From: JAUWCL01 sp964599375 | GTDB taxonomy: Bacteria > Krumholzibacteriota > Krumholzibacteriia > Krumholzibacteriales > Krumholzibacteriaceae | DNA: 64,000 nt | Direction of reading: 5' to 3' | Assembly (NCBI GenBank): GCA_964599375.1 | Contig: CAZREW010000010.1 | Coordinates: 1 to 64,000 of the forward strand | Shown here: positions 34,131-42,766 of the stretch, in pieces | Position numbering within the stretch: position 1 is the first letter of the stretch | Layout of the letters: the number at the start of each line of letters is the position of its first letter | Program-made: the position numbers and the translations under genes | The notes under the pieces: generated by a model | Databases searched by the model: none | Told to the model about the DNA's origin: nothing | What the model saw: only the letters and a program-made list of their open reading frames with translations

Positions 34131-35432
34131 CTACGCTCCGATCCTCCTGATGGCGACCATCGTCATGTCGTCTCTCTGAGGAGCCTTTCCCGCGTGACTG
34201 ACGACTTTCGAGATGATCGTGTCGATCAGGCTCATGGCGGAAGCGTCCATGTTGGCAAGCACGAGGCCGGGAAGAGGGTCCTCTCCGAATTCCTCTTCGT
34301 CGGGATTGATAGCTTCGCTTATCCCGTCGGAGAAGACAAGCAGCGTGTCTCCCGGATCCAGGCTTGCCGAGTCCTCCGTATAAATAACCTTATCAATAGC
34401 GCCCAGTACGATGTTGCCAGTCTCCAGCCTCTCGGTCGCGCCGGACCTCCTGATGATGAAAGGAAGGTTGTGCCCCGCGTTGCTGTAGGTCAGCACGGCG
34501 CTGCCTGGATCCAGGATTCCCAGAAAGAGAGTAGAAAACCTTTCAGGGTCGGTGTTTCTGAACATATGCTCGTTTGAATGATTCAGAATAGATCCGGGTG
34601 TCGTGATGTCCAGATTCTGTCCGCGAAGCGTGGCCAGCATGTTCGACATGAGCAATGCGGCCGGCATACCCTTACCGGAGATGTCCCCGAGGCAGAAAAA
34701 GAGCCTGCCGTCCCCGAGACGTATAAGGTCAAAGTAGTCTCCACCGACGGATTTTGCCGGTATGCTCTTGCCGGCCACGTCGAATCCATCGATCATCGGA
34801 GCGCCCTTTGGAAGCAGTCCCATCTGGATGTTGTAGGCGATCTTCATCTCTTCCTGTATACGCATCAGAGACTGTTCTTCCTCGTACAGCCTCGCGTTCT
34901 CGATTACCTGTGCCGACTGTGTCGAGATGATACAGAGGAGCCGCTTGTCGGTCTCTGAGAACTTCTGCCCGCCTCGTTTGTTGAAGACGTTCAGTGATCC
35001 GAGGATCCTCCCCTTGAGGATCAAAGGGACACTGAGGAGTGTCCTAATCGGATTCTCTTCGGATTCGAGAGTCCTGAAACGATCGTCGCCGTCGAGATCA
35101 TCGATTATAAGCGGCTTCTTGTTCTTCAGCATCCAGCCCGTTATCTGCGTGTCGAGGTGAAACGGCATATATCCACTGCTCTGGTCTGCCTGGCGCATTA
35201 TGGTCCTGAACTGGTTGTCCATTCCCCCGTTCTCGAGGAGAGTGACGGTGCCCTGTTCTACCTTAAGATGCTTTATGCATTTCTGGACTATCAGCTCGAT
35301 GATCTTCTCCAGGGAAAGGGTAGAGTTGATCGCCGTAGAGATGTCGTTGATTATTGACAGTTCTTCGACGGCATTCTTCAGGCGATCATTTTCCGCTTCC
35401 AGCCTGGTAATCCTGTTATTTTCTTCGACCAT
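34131..35432 (-). CDS. GAF-SpoIIE (PP2C-type) serine phosphatase, RsbU-like
   Basis: 433 residues. An N-terminal coiled coil (about 1-30) leads into a GAF domain (about 25-175: I-I-N-D-I-S-T-A-I-N-S-T-L, S-V-P-L-I-L-K-G-R-I-L-G-S-L-N-V), then a linker coiled coil. The SpoIIE/PP2C domain (about 210-430) has metal-binding Asp motifs: V-G-G-D-Y-F-D, L-G-D-I-S-G-K-G-M-P-A-A, V-F-S-D-G-I-S-E-A and R-D-D-M-T-M-V. Such proteins dephosphorylate anti-sigma-factor antagonists or targets of Hanks kinases in response to a GAF ligand. It is the first gene of a three-gene unit with the Ser/Thr kinase. GGAGG precedes the ATG. Confidence 0.93.
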   Translation of the reverse strand: MVEENNRITRLEAENDRLKNAVEELSIINDISTAINSTLSLEKIIELIVQKCIKHLKVEQGTVTLLENGGMDNQFRTIMRQADQSSGYMPFHLDTQITGWMLKNKKPLIIDDLDGDDRFRTLESEENPIRTLLSVPLILKGRILGSLNVFNKRGGQKFSETDKRLLCIISTQSAQVIENARLYEEEQSLMRIQEEMKIAYNIQMGLLPKGAPMIDGFDVAGKSIPAKSVGGDYFDLIRLGDGRLFFCLGDISGKGMPAALLMSNMLATLRGQNLDITTPGSILNHSNEHMFRNTDPERFSTLFLGILDPGSAVLTYSNAGHNLPFIIRRSGATERLETGNIVLGAIDKVIYTEDSASLDPGDTLLVFSDGISEAINPDEEEFGEDPLPGLVLANMDASAMSLIDTIISKVVSHAGKAPQRDDMTMVAIRRIGA

Positions 35433-35527
35433 CAGCGCCCTCCGGCTGAGAAGATTACCGGATGTAAATGTCTCATGACATCTTCTGATTTCAAAATTAT
35501 TGGAGCAGAGCCGTTACTTGCTTAATT

Positions 35528-35555
35528 TTTATATTGATTAGACACATCCGGTCAA
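35528..35555 (-). promoter_or_regulatory. Promoter of the phosphatase-kinase operon
   Basis: On the minus strand TTGACC (35555-35550), 16-base spacer, TATAAA (35533-35528), about 95 bases before the ATG at 35432. No equally good promoter was seen for the divergent DnaE-like gene. Confidence 0.5.
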
Positions 35556-35614
35556 TCAAAATCTGACAAATCTCGACACCGAACGAATTGAGACCGAAAA
35601 GCCGGGAGGCGGAT

Positions 35615-38359
35615 TTGCCGTACATCCCCCTGCACGTCCACAGCACGAACAGCCCGGGGATCGGGATGATGACCGCGACCGAGATCGTCGAGCGCGCAGC
35701 GTTTCTCCGGATGCCTGCTGTCGGGCTCACAGATCAGTGGAACACTTACGGCCACTACGAGTTATGTAAGGCCGCCGGGGTAAGCGGCATAAGTCCGGTT
35801 CTAGGTGCAGAAGTGCGTCATCTATCTTTGACAGGGCACGACGGCGCCTTTCATCTCACGCTTCTGGCTGAAAACAATACCGGTTACGCCAACCTGACGA
35901 GGCTGGTGAGCCTTCACTACGATAAACAGGGCCCGCCGCATGTCACGGTCGATGAGCTCTCGGAAATGAGCGGGGGCATCATCGCCCTGTCCGGATGTAT
36001 CCATAGCGAAGCCAGCCGGGCCGTCCTTCATGGAAACCTCGCGATGCAGAGGGACGCGGTAGAGAGGCTGCTCGAGATATATGGTAAAGATCGTCTTTAC
36101 CTGGAGGTCATGTCGCATAATCACGAGCGTGAGCAGCTCGTGCTGGACAAGACTGTACTCCTGTCGAGGAAGCTCGGTATACCGATGGTCGTCACCAACA
36201 ACGACAGGTTCATCTCGAGGGATGACTCGGCCTATTACGAGGTACTTCGCGGGCTGGCGGGCGATTTGAAGAAGGAAGAGACACCTGATACTCTTCCCGA
36301 GTACTACCTGAAGAGCAGAAAGGATCTCGAGCCGGTCTTCTATTTTCTGGAGGATGCTCTCGAAGCATCTGGAGAGATCGCTGGAAGGTGTAGCGTCGAC
36401 CTCATCGATGGCTCCGCCATATCGTTCAGCGATGATCCTGGTGAGGACGTCACTTTGTCCGAGAAATGTAACAGGCGTTTCATACTCGAGTATCATACCA
36501 CTGAAAGCGGACCTTCCTTCGACCTGAAAAACAGGATGATGGGTGAGCTCGAAAGGGCTTCTATAGAGGAGATGTCGGGGTTCCTTCTGTTTCTCGAGAA
36601 GTTCTTCCGCAGGTGCAGGCGTGGCGGGGAATGGATAGAGCTCGTGGGAAGCGACCTTTGCGAGAGTGTCGTCGCCTATCTGCTCGGCATAGTACCTCTG
36701 AACCCGGCCGAACACGGTCTGGTATTCGAGTCGTTCGGAGCGCCAGCCCCGGGAGTCCCGCCGGTCGTGGAACTACTCCGTTCGAGCGGTGAGCGGGAGA
36801 GGTTCATGCGGATTCTCGAGGAACTGCTTCCCGGCTGCCGGTTCAGGTTACAGATGCAGAGAGAGGACTCGTCCTTCACTACGCTGGTAAAGGAACTCTG
36901 CGAGAACCAGAAGATCGGGGAACCTCTTACCGGCGAGATCCTGAACTCTATTGCTTCGGCCAGAAAACGCGGCGGGCTGTCGGAGATACTCGAAAGCTCG
37001 GAGAGTCTCTCACATATCTACAACTCTGACAGGAATATCCGGAAGATCCTGCACTCAGCTGCCGCCCTTCATGGACGCGTATCACATTTCATACGCAATA
37101 CGTCCAGGATCGTAGTCATGCCTCCCGGAGCTGAAAAGAGAGTAGCGACAGTCAAGGGCGAAGGTGGAGATGAGTTCATCATGCTCGGGAGCGAGGCGAT
37201 CGCGGCCCAGGGGGGATGGATGCTGGTCGTGCAGCAGTCGCATTTCCTTTCCGCGCTCGCGGGTGCGGTCGGAAGAATAAGGGCTCCGGAAAATCAGAGG
37301 GATAACGAGAGACAGGAAGAGTGGAAACCCGCGGACTTAAACGATATCAGCACATTCAAGATGATCGGCGAGGGCGACACTACAGGTGTCTACCTGCTCG
37401 AGAGCAGGGGGATCCGCGACCTGCTTACCACGGTAAGGCCGCGCGGGTTCGACGATCTGGTAAATGTGATCTCTCTTTACAGGCCGGCGCCTCTAGAGGG
37501 AAGGCTGTGGCAGAAATACGTAGAGAACGCCGACAAGAAGGGGAAGGTATATCTTCCTCACCACTCGCTGGCCGGGCCCCTGGAGATGACGCGCGGACTG
37601 CTTCTCTACAGGGAGCAGGTCAGGGAGATACTCCTCGAGTCGGCCGGGCTGACCGGGCAGGACGCTGTGTTCGTGGAAAGGGCGCTCGGGAAAAAAGATG
37701 CCTCGGACCTGCAGGCGGCCAGGCTGACCTTTATCCGAGGAGCTATGGACCGGGACATCGACGAGGAGGACTCACAGAAGATATTCGACTATCTTCTGCA
37801 TAACATCGGATTCACGTTCGACAAGGCGTTCAGCTGCACGCAGGCGTACATCAGTTACAGATCTGCATTTCTCAAGGCGCACCACCCGGCGGAGTATTTT
37901 GCCGCGCTGCTCGATTCATCCACTGATGTCCGTGACAGGAAGACTCGCTACCTCGATTATCTTGACTCGAAGGGCCCGAAGGTCTTTCCTCCAGATGTCA
38001 ATTACAGCGGACGCGGGTTTGTCACCGAGAAGGCGGCTATACGGGCGCCGATGTCTGAGGCCTGCGACATCACATTCGAAGAGGTCGAGACCGTGCTGGG
38101 TGAGAGAGAATCGGGTGCCTTTACCTCGCTTGAGGATTTCCTCGAGCGGCTTAGCGGCAAGCTGTCGATGGAAACGGCCATGCATATGGCCGCATGCGGC
38201 ATCTTCGACTCCTTTGGCGAGGGGAGAAAGGCCATGAGAGAGGAGGTGTTGGCTTTCTACGACGAACATGCAAGAGCCGGGGAGTTCTTCCGGTCACCGG
38301 CGGAATCGACAAAACCAAAGAAATGCAGCGACGGCCAATTGTCGCTGTTCGATGACTGA
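35615..38359 (+). CDS. DnaE-like DNA polymerase III alpha homolog with missing catalytic aspartates and C-terminal clamp-binding motif
   Basis: About 914 residues. The PHP domain (L-H-V-H-S ... A-L-S-G-C type) is recognisable but partly altered: L-T-D-Q where L-T-D-H is usual and N-D-R-F where a D-x-H is usual. In the palm, the G-R-G-S-A-A-G-S loop is replaced by V-G-S-D-L-C-E-S (about 343-350), the P-D-x-D-x-D-F motif by V-P-P-V-V-E-L-L (about 380), and the third Asp segment (K-F-D-F-L-G-L) by an unrelated stretch. In contrast G-D-T-T-G-V-Y-L-L-E-S, L-Y-R-P-A-P, R-A-L-G-K-K-D and Y-I-S-Y-R-S-A-F-L-K-A-H-H-P remain. The C terminus is G-Q-L-S-L-F-D-D, a consensus beta-clamp-binding motif. It therefore looks like a non-polymerising paralog that still joins the replisome. 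Start TTG 35615 has GGGAGG five bases before it. Confidence 0.85.
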   Translation: MPYIPLHVHSTNSPGIGMMTATEIVERAAFLRMPAVGLTDQWNTYGHYELCKAAGVSGISPVLGAEVRHLSLTGHDGAFHLTLLAENNTGYANLTRLVSLHYDKQGPPHVTVDELSEMSGGIIALSGCIHSEASRAVLHGNLAMQRDAVERLLEIYGKDRLYLEVMSHNHEREQLVLDKTVLLSRKLGIPMVVTNNDRFISRDDSAYYEVLRGLAGDLKKEETPDTLPEYYLKSRKDLEPVFYFLEDALEASGEIAGRCSVDLIDGSAISFSDDPGEDVTLSEKCNRRFILEYHTTESGPSFDLKNRMMGELERASIEEMSGFLLFLEKFFRRCRRGGEWIELVGSDLCESVVAYLLGIVPLNPAEHGLVFESFGAPAPGVPPVVELLRSSGERERFMRILEELLPGCRFRLQMQREDSSFTTLVKELCENQKIGEPLTGEILNSIASARKRGGLSEILESSESLSHIYNSDRNIRKILHSAAALHGRVSHFIRNTSRIVVMPPGAEKRVATVKGEGGDEFIMLGSEAIAAQGGWMLVVQQSHFLSALAGAVGRIRAPENQRDNERQEEWKPADLNDISTFKMIGEGDTTGVYLLESRGIRDLLTTVRPRGFDDLVNVISLYRPAPLEGRLWQKYVENADKKGKVYLPHHSLAGPLEMTRGLLLYREQVREILLESAGLTGQDAVFVERALGKKDASDLQAARLTFIRGAMDRDIDEEDSQKIFDYLLHNIGFTFDKAFSCTQAYISYRSAFLKAHHPAEYFAALLDSSTDVRDRKTRYLDYLDSKGPKVFPPDVNYSGRGFVTEKAAIRAPMSEACDITFEEVETVLGERESGAFTSLEDFLERLSGKLSMETAMHMAACGIFDSFGEGRKAMREEVLAFYDEHARAGEFFRSPAESTKPKKCSDGQLSLFDD

Positions 38360-38374
38360 ACCCCCGTTTTTCGT

Positions 38375-38403
38375 TTGACTTGGGCCGCTGCCATTGCTAG
38401 ATT
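38375..38403 (+). promoter_or_regulatory. Promoter of tRNA-Glu
   Basis: TTGACT (38375-38380), 17-base spacer, TAGATT (38398-38403); predicted transcript start about 28 bases before the mature tRNA. Confidence 0.55.
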
Positions 38404-38437
38404 CCCACAGTCATTGAACATCCGCACGCTTTGAGGC

Positions 38438-38515
38438 GTCCCCATCGTCTAGCCAGGACTAGGACACCGCCCTTTCACGGCGGCAACACGGGTTCGAATC
38501 CCGTTGGGGACGCCA
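38438..38515 (+). tRNA. tRNA-Glu (anticodon TTC)
   Basis: A full cloverleaf can be drawn. The acceptor stem is GTCCCCA (38438-38444) with TGGGGAC (38505-38511). The anticodon stem CCGCC/GGCGG (38467-38471, 38479-38483) holds the loop CTTTCAC, with anticodon TTC at 38474-38476. The T arm has GGTTCGAATCC. The discriminator is G, and the 3' CCA is encoded (38513-38515). It stands alone, with no second tRNA in the next bases. Confidence 0.97.
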
Positions 38516-38583
38516 TGCTTTTATGCTGTAACTGATTATAGGGCAATGCCCGACCGCCTGCCGACCTCTCTGCCGCGAATGCT

Positions 38584-39366
38584 TTAATCACATGGGCGAT
38601 AGGACGCTGGATCCTGGTGGTAGAACTCGCTTAGCAAAACGTAGAGTTCAGGATGTTTCTCGCGCAGTTTGACCGGCTTCTCGAAGAATGTCTCGGTCGC
38701 TACCGCGAAGAACTCGGCCGGATTGGTGGCGCCGTACGCGTCCATCACCGAACGGTGATGCCTGGCTACGTCTATCTGCAGATGCTTGTATTCTTCCCCT
38801 AGAACGCGTGCCCAGGCGACATACATGCTCCGGCGCGGGAGCAACGGGGCTCCGTCCGCCACATTGTCCTCCATATCGAGCTGGTGGGCGAATTCATGGA
38901 GCACTACGTTGTGGCCGTCATGGCAATCAGCGGCTCCGTAGAGGACATCATCCCAGGAGAGCACGACCGCGCCGGTATTCCAGGACTCGCCGAGCCGGAC
39001 CTGCCGCTTCTCTGTCACGATACCTCCCGGCTCGCGGGAGACCGCGTCCGCCTCATAGGCTGTGGGATAGACGAGGATAGAACTGAGGCGGGGATAATCC
39101 AAGTCTCCCAGGTGGAGAAGAAGAAGACATGCCTGCGCAGCTATAGTGACCCGGACCTCGTCGGTGATCTCTAGTCCGCCCAGGCCTTCGAAATGCTTTT
39201 CGGCAAGGAAGACCTGGATTTTAGTCCGCAGCTCCTTTCGGTCGTCATCGGGCAGCTTCGAGTCCGCTGGAAAGTTCCTGGACAGGATGTCGTTCCACTC
39301 ATCCGGAAAAGGAATGGAGGTAGCGCGCCTGCGTCGCCGCGTCTGGAAGGGGTGAAACCAACTCAT
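38584..39366 (-). CDS. mtfA: MtfA-like zinc metallopeptidase (M90)
   Basis: 260 residues with the MtfA pattern: F-P-x-x-W near the start (P-F-P-D-E-W), F-x-x-x-K-x-F-E-G-L-G-G-L-E-I-T-D-E-V, L-L-L-L-H-L-G, G-A-V-V-L-S-W-D-D-V and the zinc motif V-V-L-H-E-F-A-H-Q-L-D (His157, Glu158, His161), with a downstream Glu in A-E-F-F-A-V-A-T-E. In E. coli MtfA is a cytosolic peptidase that binds the glucose repressor Mlc (DgsA). No Mlc homolog is visible here, so the partner is unknown. The N terminus is basic (R-R-R-R-R). It is divergent from the MscS gene. Confidence 0.93.
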   Translation of the reverse strand: MSWFHPFQTRRRRRATSIPFPDEWNDILSRNFPADSKLPDDDRKELRTKIQVFLAEKHFEGLGGLEITDEVRVTIAAQACLLLLHLGDLDYPRLSSILVYPTAYEADAVSREPGGIVTEKRQVRLGESWNTGAVVLSWDDVLYGAADCHDGHNVVLHEFAHQLDMEDNVADGAPLLPRRSMYVAWARVLGEEYKHLQIDVARHHRSVMDAYGATNPAEFFAVATETFFEKPVKLREKHPELYVLLSEFYHQDPASYRPCD

Positions 39367-39522
39367 AGCGAAAGGTGGACAAGGATTTCAGCATACTTTA
39401 TCATCATGGCTGATCATACACAAAAGTGGCGCGAAAAGTAAATGGCGATCTTATTGGCCGCTTCGAAATAGCGACGTTCTTACTACCTTCTGTAAGCCGG
39501 TCTGAAATGAGGAGGAGTTTCG

Positions 39523-40356
39523 ATGAATAATGTAGAAAGTCATATCCTGAGCGTCAATCCTTCAACGATGTCTGGAGCTCTACTGTGGGCCGGCATCTTT
39601 GCGATAGTGGGGATCGTGGGGACTCTTGTCATACGCGGTGTAGCGCGCGCTTCACTGAGACGGGACAGGACCGACCCCACGGCTATACTCTTCCTGCGCC
39701 CGTTGGCGCAATTTCTGCTCTGGGTCGTTCTGCTCGTCATCTACGCTCATCTTATACCACAGCTTCGCTCTATCGGCACCGCCCTGCTGGCCGGAGCGAG
39801 TGTGATTTCGATCGTACTCGGCGTGGCGGCCCAAAACACGCTCGGCAACCTTATTGCAGGGGTCTCTCTATTGGTATACCGTCCTTTCCGTCTGGGCGAT
39901 CGGCTACAGGTAATGGCGCCGACCGGTGTAGAAACAGGAATAGTCGAGAGCGTGACCCTGGGCTTCACAGTCATCCAGACGATCGACAACCGTCGCGTGG
40001 TGCTTCCCAACAACCTGGCGAGCAGCCAGACTACGATCAATCTATCGAGTGTAGACGCTCGGATCATGGGGGCGATACCTGTCGGGATTGCATACGGTGC
40101 TGACATTAACCGTGCAAGGGAGATACTCCTCGAGATCGCTCGTTCGCATTCCGATGTGTTAGAGACAATCAGTTGCCCGGTGATCCAGCTGGGGGATTCT
40201 AGTGTCACGCTGAGTCTTCGAACATGGTGCAAGGATGCGCTCGCTGCTCAACGCTTCGGGTGGGATGTCTTTGAGCTTGCAAAGGCGAGATTCGCCTCTG
40301 AAGGCATCGAGATCCCCTATCCTTATCAGAACGTCATTGTTAAGAGCGGCAAGTAG
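39523..40356 (+). CDS. Small-conductance mechanosensitive channel (MscS family)
   Basis: 277 residues, the size of minimal MscS. There are three membrane helices, the last Gly/Ala-rich: L-L-A-G-A-S-V-I-S-I-V-L-G-V-A-A-Q-N-T-L-G-N-L. It continues into the beta domain Y-R-P-F-R-L-G-D-R-L and V-E-S-V-T-L-G-F-T-V-I-Q-T-I-D-N-R-R-V-V-L-P-N-N (the family's V-P-N motif appears as L-P-N-N), then the C-terminal alpha/beta cage. It releases solutes under osmotic downshock. GAGGAG lies before the ATG. Confidence 0.92.
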   Translation: MNNVESHILSVNPSTMSGALLWAGIFAIVGIVGTLVIRGVARASLRRDRTDPTAILFLRPLAQFLLWVVLLVIYAHLIPQLRSIGTALLAGASVISIVLGVAAQNTLGNLIAGVSLLVYRPFRLGDRLQVMAPTGVETGIVESVTLGFTVIQTIDNRRVVLPNNLASSQTTINLSSVDARIMGAIPVGIAYGADINRAREILLEIARSHSDVLETISCPVIQLGDSSVTLSLRTWCKDALAAQRFGWDVFELAKARFASEGIEIPYPYQNVIVKSGK

Positions 40357-40417
40357 ATAGGCGGAGTGTCAGAGCAGCACAACATCCTGCAGGAAGATTG
40401 TCGATACGGGAGATGCG

Positions 40418-41191
40418 ATGACTGCTACATATCGGCAGGTTGGCGCTTTGGCGAGTATGATCGTCTGTGCCATCACACTCTCTTTTCCTGGTCGGATCAT
40501 CGCCCAGGAGTCACGGAGCGATTCGGTGACTGCCGCTCAGGACGCCGGTGGCTTCAACTCACTGACAGACGGGCAGCCTATTTCCCCGGGGGCCCCCCAG
40601 TTCGGCCTCACCCTGGCGACACTCAGAGACAAGGAATACGCCATCGAATGGAGCATGGCGTTTACGCTTGACAGGGTAATCTTACACAACTCTCTATTCG
40701 GCCTGATCGGGCCCACGCTTGATGCTGGAGAAGGGGCTACGGATTTTGAACGATCTGTCAGCGTGATCTGGCTTCAGCGCTGGATCTACGAGCAGGGTTT
40801 GCGCCCGACATTCGCGACTCAGCTTTCGATCCAGGTACCGTACGACGAACCTGACGCTGGTATCGACGCTGTACTGACAGTCGTCACCGCACATGGTCTG
40901 GGGCCGGGAACCGTCTACCTCAATGCTTATGGTGAGACACAGAACAAGATCGAGCTTGCCGAAATGGAGTGGGGAGGTCTTGTCGGATACAAGTCATCCT
41001 TTACTTCTTCGTTCTTTATGGTGGGGGATGTTCTTCTGCAGACTGAGAGTCGGCTGACTCTGGAGATATCCCCCGTATATGAACTGTCCTGTGGCTTGAG
41101 CCTGGGGCCGGGCATTGGCGTGGAATGGGATCTGCGTGATGGTGGTGTGGCCATCAACGTCGGACTTGAGCTGGAGTATTCGAAGGACTGA
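40418..41191 (+). CDS. Putative outer-membrane beta-barrel protein
   Basis: 257 residues with an N-terminal export signal (A-L-A-S-M-I-V-C-A-I-T-L-S-F-P ... I-I-A-Q). Alternating hydrophobic strands of 8-12 residues end in short turns (E-Y-A-I-E-W-S-M-A-F-T-L, G-L-G-P-G-T-V-Y-L-N-A-Y, S-R-L-T-L-E-I-S-P-V-Y-E-L). The C terminus is V-G-L-E-L-E-Y-S-K-D, so the final aromatic is not last. No named family recognised. It follows mscS by 61 bases on the same strand; co-transcription is possible. GGGAG upstream supports the start. Confidence 0.65.
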   Translation: MTATYRQVGALASMIVCAITLSFPGRIIAQESRSDSVTAAQDAGGFNSLTDGQPISPGAPQFGLTLATLRDKEYAIEWSMAFTLDRVILHNSLFGLIGPTLDAGEGATDFERSVSVIWLQRWIYEQGLRPTFATQLSIQVPYDEPDAGIDAVLTVVTAHGLGPGTVYLNAYGETQNKIELAEMEWGGLVGYKSSFTSSFFMVGDVLLQTESRLTLEISPVYELSCGLSLGPGIGVEWDLRDGGVAINVGLELEYSKD

Positions 41192-41299
41192 AGGTGACCG
41201 GGACTGTCATCATACGTGGATAAATCAGGATGGAGCTTAGCGGGGGGAGGGGGTAATAATCGGTTTTGCGGTGCAGATTCCAGATGCAGTAGCAAGGCA

Positions 41300-41875
41300 T
41301 CATCTTGTAAACGAGGATATCTTCGACCACCACTCGTTGATGTCCATAGACCGGGCGAGTTTCCATAAACGCTTCGCGCTTTCGGTTCTCAGGTGCTCGG
41401 GAGCCTTCTCCATGAAAAGAGCGGCGCTCCTGTGCCCGTGCTCGTAGTACTCCTTCGCCTGGATGAGGCATTCGAGTATGTCGCTGTCACGCGCGACGAT
41501 GCTTTCGGCCGATTCCTGTGCCCTGTATTCCTCGCGCATATCCGATAGTTCGCCGCGGATTTCATCCGGCAGAGGACCGATCTGTTCCTCGAAGGCTCCA
41601 TCCTCCGCTGGGGCAGCGTCGATGTATCTCTGGGCCATCTTGTGGAGGTCGGTTATGCGCGCCTCGTGGATGTCGTTCAAAAGCGTCATCAGCAGCGTGC
41701 GGTAGACCGACACGTTTTCCATGTGCGCCAGAAGATAGCCGATCAACGCGCATCTGAAGCTGTGATCCGCGACGCTCTCGTGGTCCGCTATGCCGAGGAC
41801 CGACCAGCCGGAGCGAGGGACCCGCTTGAGCAGCCCGGCCTCGAAAATGAATTCGACTATGCTTTTTTCAGTCAT
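41300..41875 (-). CDS. HD-domain hydrolase (YfbR-like nucleotidase type)
   Basis: 191 residues, all-helical. The metal site appears as G-I-A-D-H-E-S-V-A-D-H-S-F-R (His and Asp-His), then L-L-N-D-I-H-E-A-R-I-T-D where N-D stands for the usual H-D of YfbR-like proteins, and a later A-R-D-S-D-I-L-E with the third Asp. The change of the second motif His to Asn could lower metal affinity. Related enzymes dephosphorylate 5'-deoxynucleotides. The start at 41875 overlaps the stop of the upstream TrmH-type gene by eight bases, and GGGAG precedes it, so the two are coupled. Confidence 0.8.
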   Translation of the reverse strand: MTEKSIVEFIFEAGLLKRVPRSGWSVLGIADHESVADHSFRCALIGYLLAHMENVSVYRTLLMTLLNDIHEARITDLHKMAQRYIDAAPAEDGAFEEQIGPLPDEIRGELSDMREEYRAQESAESIVARDSDILECLIQAKEYYEHGHRSAALFMEKAPEHLRTESAKRLWKLARSMDINEWWSKISSFTR

Positions 41876-42617
41876 CGGGACTCCCGTCATGTTTGCGTTT
41901 TGTTATCTCGTGACAGAAGATCCCGCACGCCATGCTGACATTGAAAGAAAGCGGCGCTCCCCTCATCGGTATCAGGGCACGGATATCAAGCCTCTTCTGG
42001 AGGCCCTTTCTTATCCCGCTTCCCTCGGAGCCGAGCACGAGGCCGAGCGGAAAGGGCAGGGACACTCGGGTGATGTCCTCGGCCGCCTCATCGACAAGCG
42101 CACCCGCGATCCAGAATCCGAGCTTTTTGGCGTCGTCTATCACTGGCGCGAGATTGTTCACGCTCGCGATAGGGACGTAGTTCTCACCGCCCGAGGCGAC
42201 GTGAAGGACCGTCTCGTTCACCTGGCATGCTTCACGGCTAGGGATGACGATCGAGAACCCTCCGAAGCAGGCCGAAAGCCTTATGATCACTCCGAGATTG
42301 TGAGGATCGTTCACCCTGTCCAGGAAGAGAAGCGTGCGCCCGCGCTCCAGGGCATCGCTGATAAGTCTGTCTGAAGGCGTGTACTCGTACAGGTCCACTT
42401 TCGCGACCACTCCCTGGAGGTCCTTCTGCGGTCTCATGCGGTCGAGAGAGGAGGCGGAGATCCGCTCGTATGGGATCTTTTTCTGCGAGATCATCTTCTC
42501 TAGTGAGGGCAGGGATAGCCCCTCACGCAGATAGACTGTCCTCACAGAGCCGGGATCCGTCTTTATCCGTTCGTACGTCGAGTTCCTGCCGTAAAGATAC
42601 ATGTGTTTCTTCGCCAT
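41868..42617 (-). CDS. TrmH/SpoU-family RNA 2'-O-methyltransferase (RlmB-like)
   Basis: About 249 residues. A short substrate-binding domain (Y-L-Y-G-R-N-S-T-Y-E-R-I ... V-Y-L-R-E-G-L) is followed by the knotted SPOUT domain with its three motifs: L-D-R-V-N-D-P-H-N-L-G-V-I-I-R, G-L-V-L-G-S-E-G-S-G-I-R, and I-P-M-R-G-A-P-L-S-F-N-V-S-M-A. The last contains the Ser and Asn typical of SAM and ribose handling. RlmB methylates G2251 of 23S rRNA; a tRNA substrate is possible, since TrmH relatives look alike. The start is set at 42617 by AAAGG; the frame reaches 42683 without a site. Confidence 0.9.
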   Translation of the reverse strand: MAKKHMYLYGRNSTYERIKTDPGSVRTVYLREGLSLPSLEKMISQKKIPYERISASSLDRMRPQKDLQGVVAKVDLYEYTPSDRLISDALERGRTLLFLDRVNDPHNLGVIIRLSACFGGFSIVIPSREACQVNETVLHVASGGENYVPIASVNNLAPVIDDAKKLGFWIAGALVDEAAEDITRVSLPFPLGLVLGSEGSGIRKGLQKRLDIRALIPMRGAPLSFNVSMACGIFCHEITKRKHDGSPDD

Positions 42618-42635
42618 GACCGACCTTTCGTGTGG

Positions 42636-42665
42636 ATTGTAGCACATAGAGTGCGTTGCTGTTAA
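42636..42665 (-). promoter_or_regulatory. Promoter of the TrmH-HD operon
   Basis: On the minus strand TTAACA (42665-42660), 18-base spacer, TACAAT (42641-42636), 19 bases before the ATG at 42617. Each box matches consensus in five of six positions. Confidence 0.6.
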
Positions 42666-42766
42666 ACATTTTAGAGCCACCACCGGCCCGGTTGGACTTG
42701 ACCGGGAAGGCCCATAAGTGGCAGAATAATATGGTACACGGTGGCTTTTGAATGGTAAGGGATCTT

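Noticed and set aside
35822..36715. 297-codon minus-strand frame within the DnaE-like gene
   Set aside because: Shadow frame; the plus-strand frame shows DnaE homology over its full length.
35615..38359. Replicative DNA polymerase III alpha subunit
   Set aside because: The catalytic Asp motifs and conserved palm loop are missing and the length is well below the roughly 1160 residues of replicative DnaE.
38516..38583. Second RNA gene or tRNA terminator
   Set aside because: No cloverleaf, no GC stem followed by T run; only TTTTAT just after the tRNA.
40366..40671. 101-codon frame with several cysteines before the barrel gene
   Set aside because: Overlaps the barrel gene's signal-peptide region in another frame; the barrel frame has the better start site and export signal.
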